A DNA stretch of 44,798 nucleotides from NCBI GenBank assembly GCA_000697335.1, contig JNEM01006047.1:1-44798 (forward strand), read 5' to 3'. A model generated the notes under the pieces. It saw only the letters and a list, made by a program, of their open reading frames with translations, searched no databases and had not been told where the DNA came from. Numbering within the stretch: the stretch's first letter is position 1; the number at the start of each line of letters is the position of its first letter. A program made the translations under genes and the position numbers. This DNA comes from Conidiobolus incongruus B7586 (lineage: Eukaryota > Entomophthoromycota > Entomophthoromycetes > Entomophthorales > Conidiobolaceae). Shown here piece by piece: positions 43,937-44,798 of the stretch.

Positions 43937-44798
43937 ATGTATACATCTAACAGTACCCAAATGACTCATCCTTTCGCAAACCTATTAAGGGAGGCTTTTG
44001 AACGAGTAGAGAAACGGAAAGCTTCTAAAAATAAAGGAAAGTCTAAACTTGATTTAAATGTATTAGCAGGTTCTAGTGCAAGAAAGAGAAAGATTAATGA
44101 CCCAATTTCATCTACTGATCATAAAGATCATGAACGTGAACTAAGTCCAAAGGTATTTTTTAATATGTATCTTTAGATTTACTATACTTATCTACTTATT
44201 TTTATGATATTATATTTAGCCTTTACAATATGAAAATCGTAGGTGCAAAACAAAATTAAATATTAAATATATACTAATTTGAATTATAGCTATATATTAT
44301 TGCTTGGGATGCCCTGAAAAATTTACTAAAAGAGCTTCATTTTTAATTCATAAGAAAGTTTGTCCTGGAAGAGATCAAGTAAACTGGTTTATTTATTTAT
44401 TTTTCATTATCTAATTAATTTTTAGGCAAAGATTCAAGAGTTTTTATCAGCTAATAATGCTAAGAGATCTAAAGGAGATATTATTTTATGCGTTTGTACT
44501 AACACCGACAAACAAGCTCAAGCTGATGACGATGGACCTATGGTCCAATGTGATTGGTGCGAAGCTTGGCTCCATATACAATGTTTACCATCTAACCTAA
44601 TGCCATCTTATTTATATTATTGTAATCGATGTATTGAGCAATATAATGGCCCAGAAGTGGAACAGCTTAATTTGTATAGTAATACAAGCGTAAACAATAC
44701 ATATATAACTTCTGAAAAAAAGACCAAAACTGTGACTTTCAACATTCATCCAGAGCTCGATTCAGATCCTCCTTTGGATAACTTGAATGAATATACTA
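43937..44798 (+). CDS. C2HC zinc finger plus PHD finger protein, partial (runs off window)
   Basis: Four exons so far: 43937-44152, 44220-44238 (19 nt), 44290-44378 and 44426 to the window end, with introns of 67, 51 and 47 nt and matching phases. The N-terminal ~72 residues are basic with a nuclear-localisation-like ARKRKIND. Residues 83-103 form a classical-type finger, C-x2-C-x12-H-x3-C (Cys83, Cys86, His99, Cys103). Residues 130-177 form a PHD finger with all eight C4HC3 ligands: Cys130, Cys132, Cys150, Cys153, His158, Cys161, Cys174, Cys177. It includes VQCDWCEAWLHIQC, whose aromatic Trp152 sits where H3K4me3-binding PHDs place a cage residue. A chromatin or transcription role is likely. 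The C-terminus lies beyond the window. Confidence 0.88.

Noticed and set aside
1-44798. Search for retrovirus-like, Polinton-like, CRISPR or toxin-related elements
   Set aside because: No reverse transcriptase, integrase, capsid-like or regularly spaced repeat signal was recognised anywhere in the window.

Overview
The window is nuclear DNA of a very AT-rich eukaryote with compact, intron-containing genes. Introns that can be placed are mostly 47-69 nt, start with GTA and end with TAG or CAG. The gene set points to a fungus, probably an early-diverging AT-rich one (entomophthoralean or other zoopagomycete-like). The pointers are a Sec9-type SNAP-25 homologue without a cysteine patch, a Cym1/PreP protease, Tsr2, Nop10, a secreted class 3 lipase and a single-exon protein with a C-terminal motif I associate with fungi. 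The exact lineage is inference.

Layout. 1-3.2 kb: AT-rich DNA with no gene seen. 3.25-5.8 kb: a type III glutamine synthetase on the minus strand, with probable 5'UTR introns. 5.8-9.5 kb: gene-poor, with one GC-rich island near 8.45-8.83 kb. 9.5-10.9 kb: an MFS transporter, then a convergent ankyrin-repeat gene (ANKRD40-like, three exons). 13.0-14.05 kb: a secreted class 3 lipase. 14.3-17.5 kb: VPS16 on the minus strand, 13 exons, including one GC-AG intron. 18.5-19.3 kb: a SEC9/SNAP-25-type t-SNARE. 19.7 kb: tRNA-Ile(AAT). 20.3-20.9 kb: TSR2. 21.3-21.9 kb: a TFIIIC triple-barrel gene that looks interrupted. 22.06-22.48 kb: mitochondrial uL23. 22.8-23.3 kb: a LYR-family protein. 25.4-25.9 and 27.8-28.3 kb: two blocks of coding-like sequence with broken frames. 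26.08-26.89 kb: an intronless fungal-type protein of unknown function. 29.6-30.6 kb: an ELO fatty-acid elongase. 31.9-35.3 kb: the mitochondrial presequence protease. 37.0-40.2 kb: a 1066-residue, mostly disordered single-exon protein with a helical C-terminal domain. 41.7-42.3 and 42.7-42.9 kb: divergent HYPK-like and NOP10 genes. 43.9 kb to the window end: a C2HC plus PHD zinc-finger protein that runs off the edge.

The genes are ordinary housekeeping functions with no operon-like logic. Themes recur: membrane traffic (VPS16, SEC9), ribosome biogenesis (TSR2, NOP10), mitochondrial function (uL23m, LYR protein, PreP) and lipid metabolism (lipase, ELO). Glutamine synthetase, lipase and NOP10 use many more C- and G-ending codons than their neighbours, as expected for highly expressed genes in an AT-rich genome.

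I saw no virus-like element, CRISPR array or complete transposon. The most notable points are the type III glutamine synthetase in an apparently fungal setting, three apparently decayed host-gene copies between 21 and 28.3 kb, unusual splicing (a GC-AG intron, a 4-nt coding exon and a 19-nt microexon), and a large disordered protein whose C-terminus loosely recalls the AFF/AF4 C-terminal domain.
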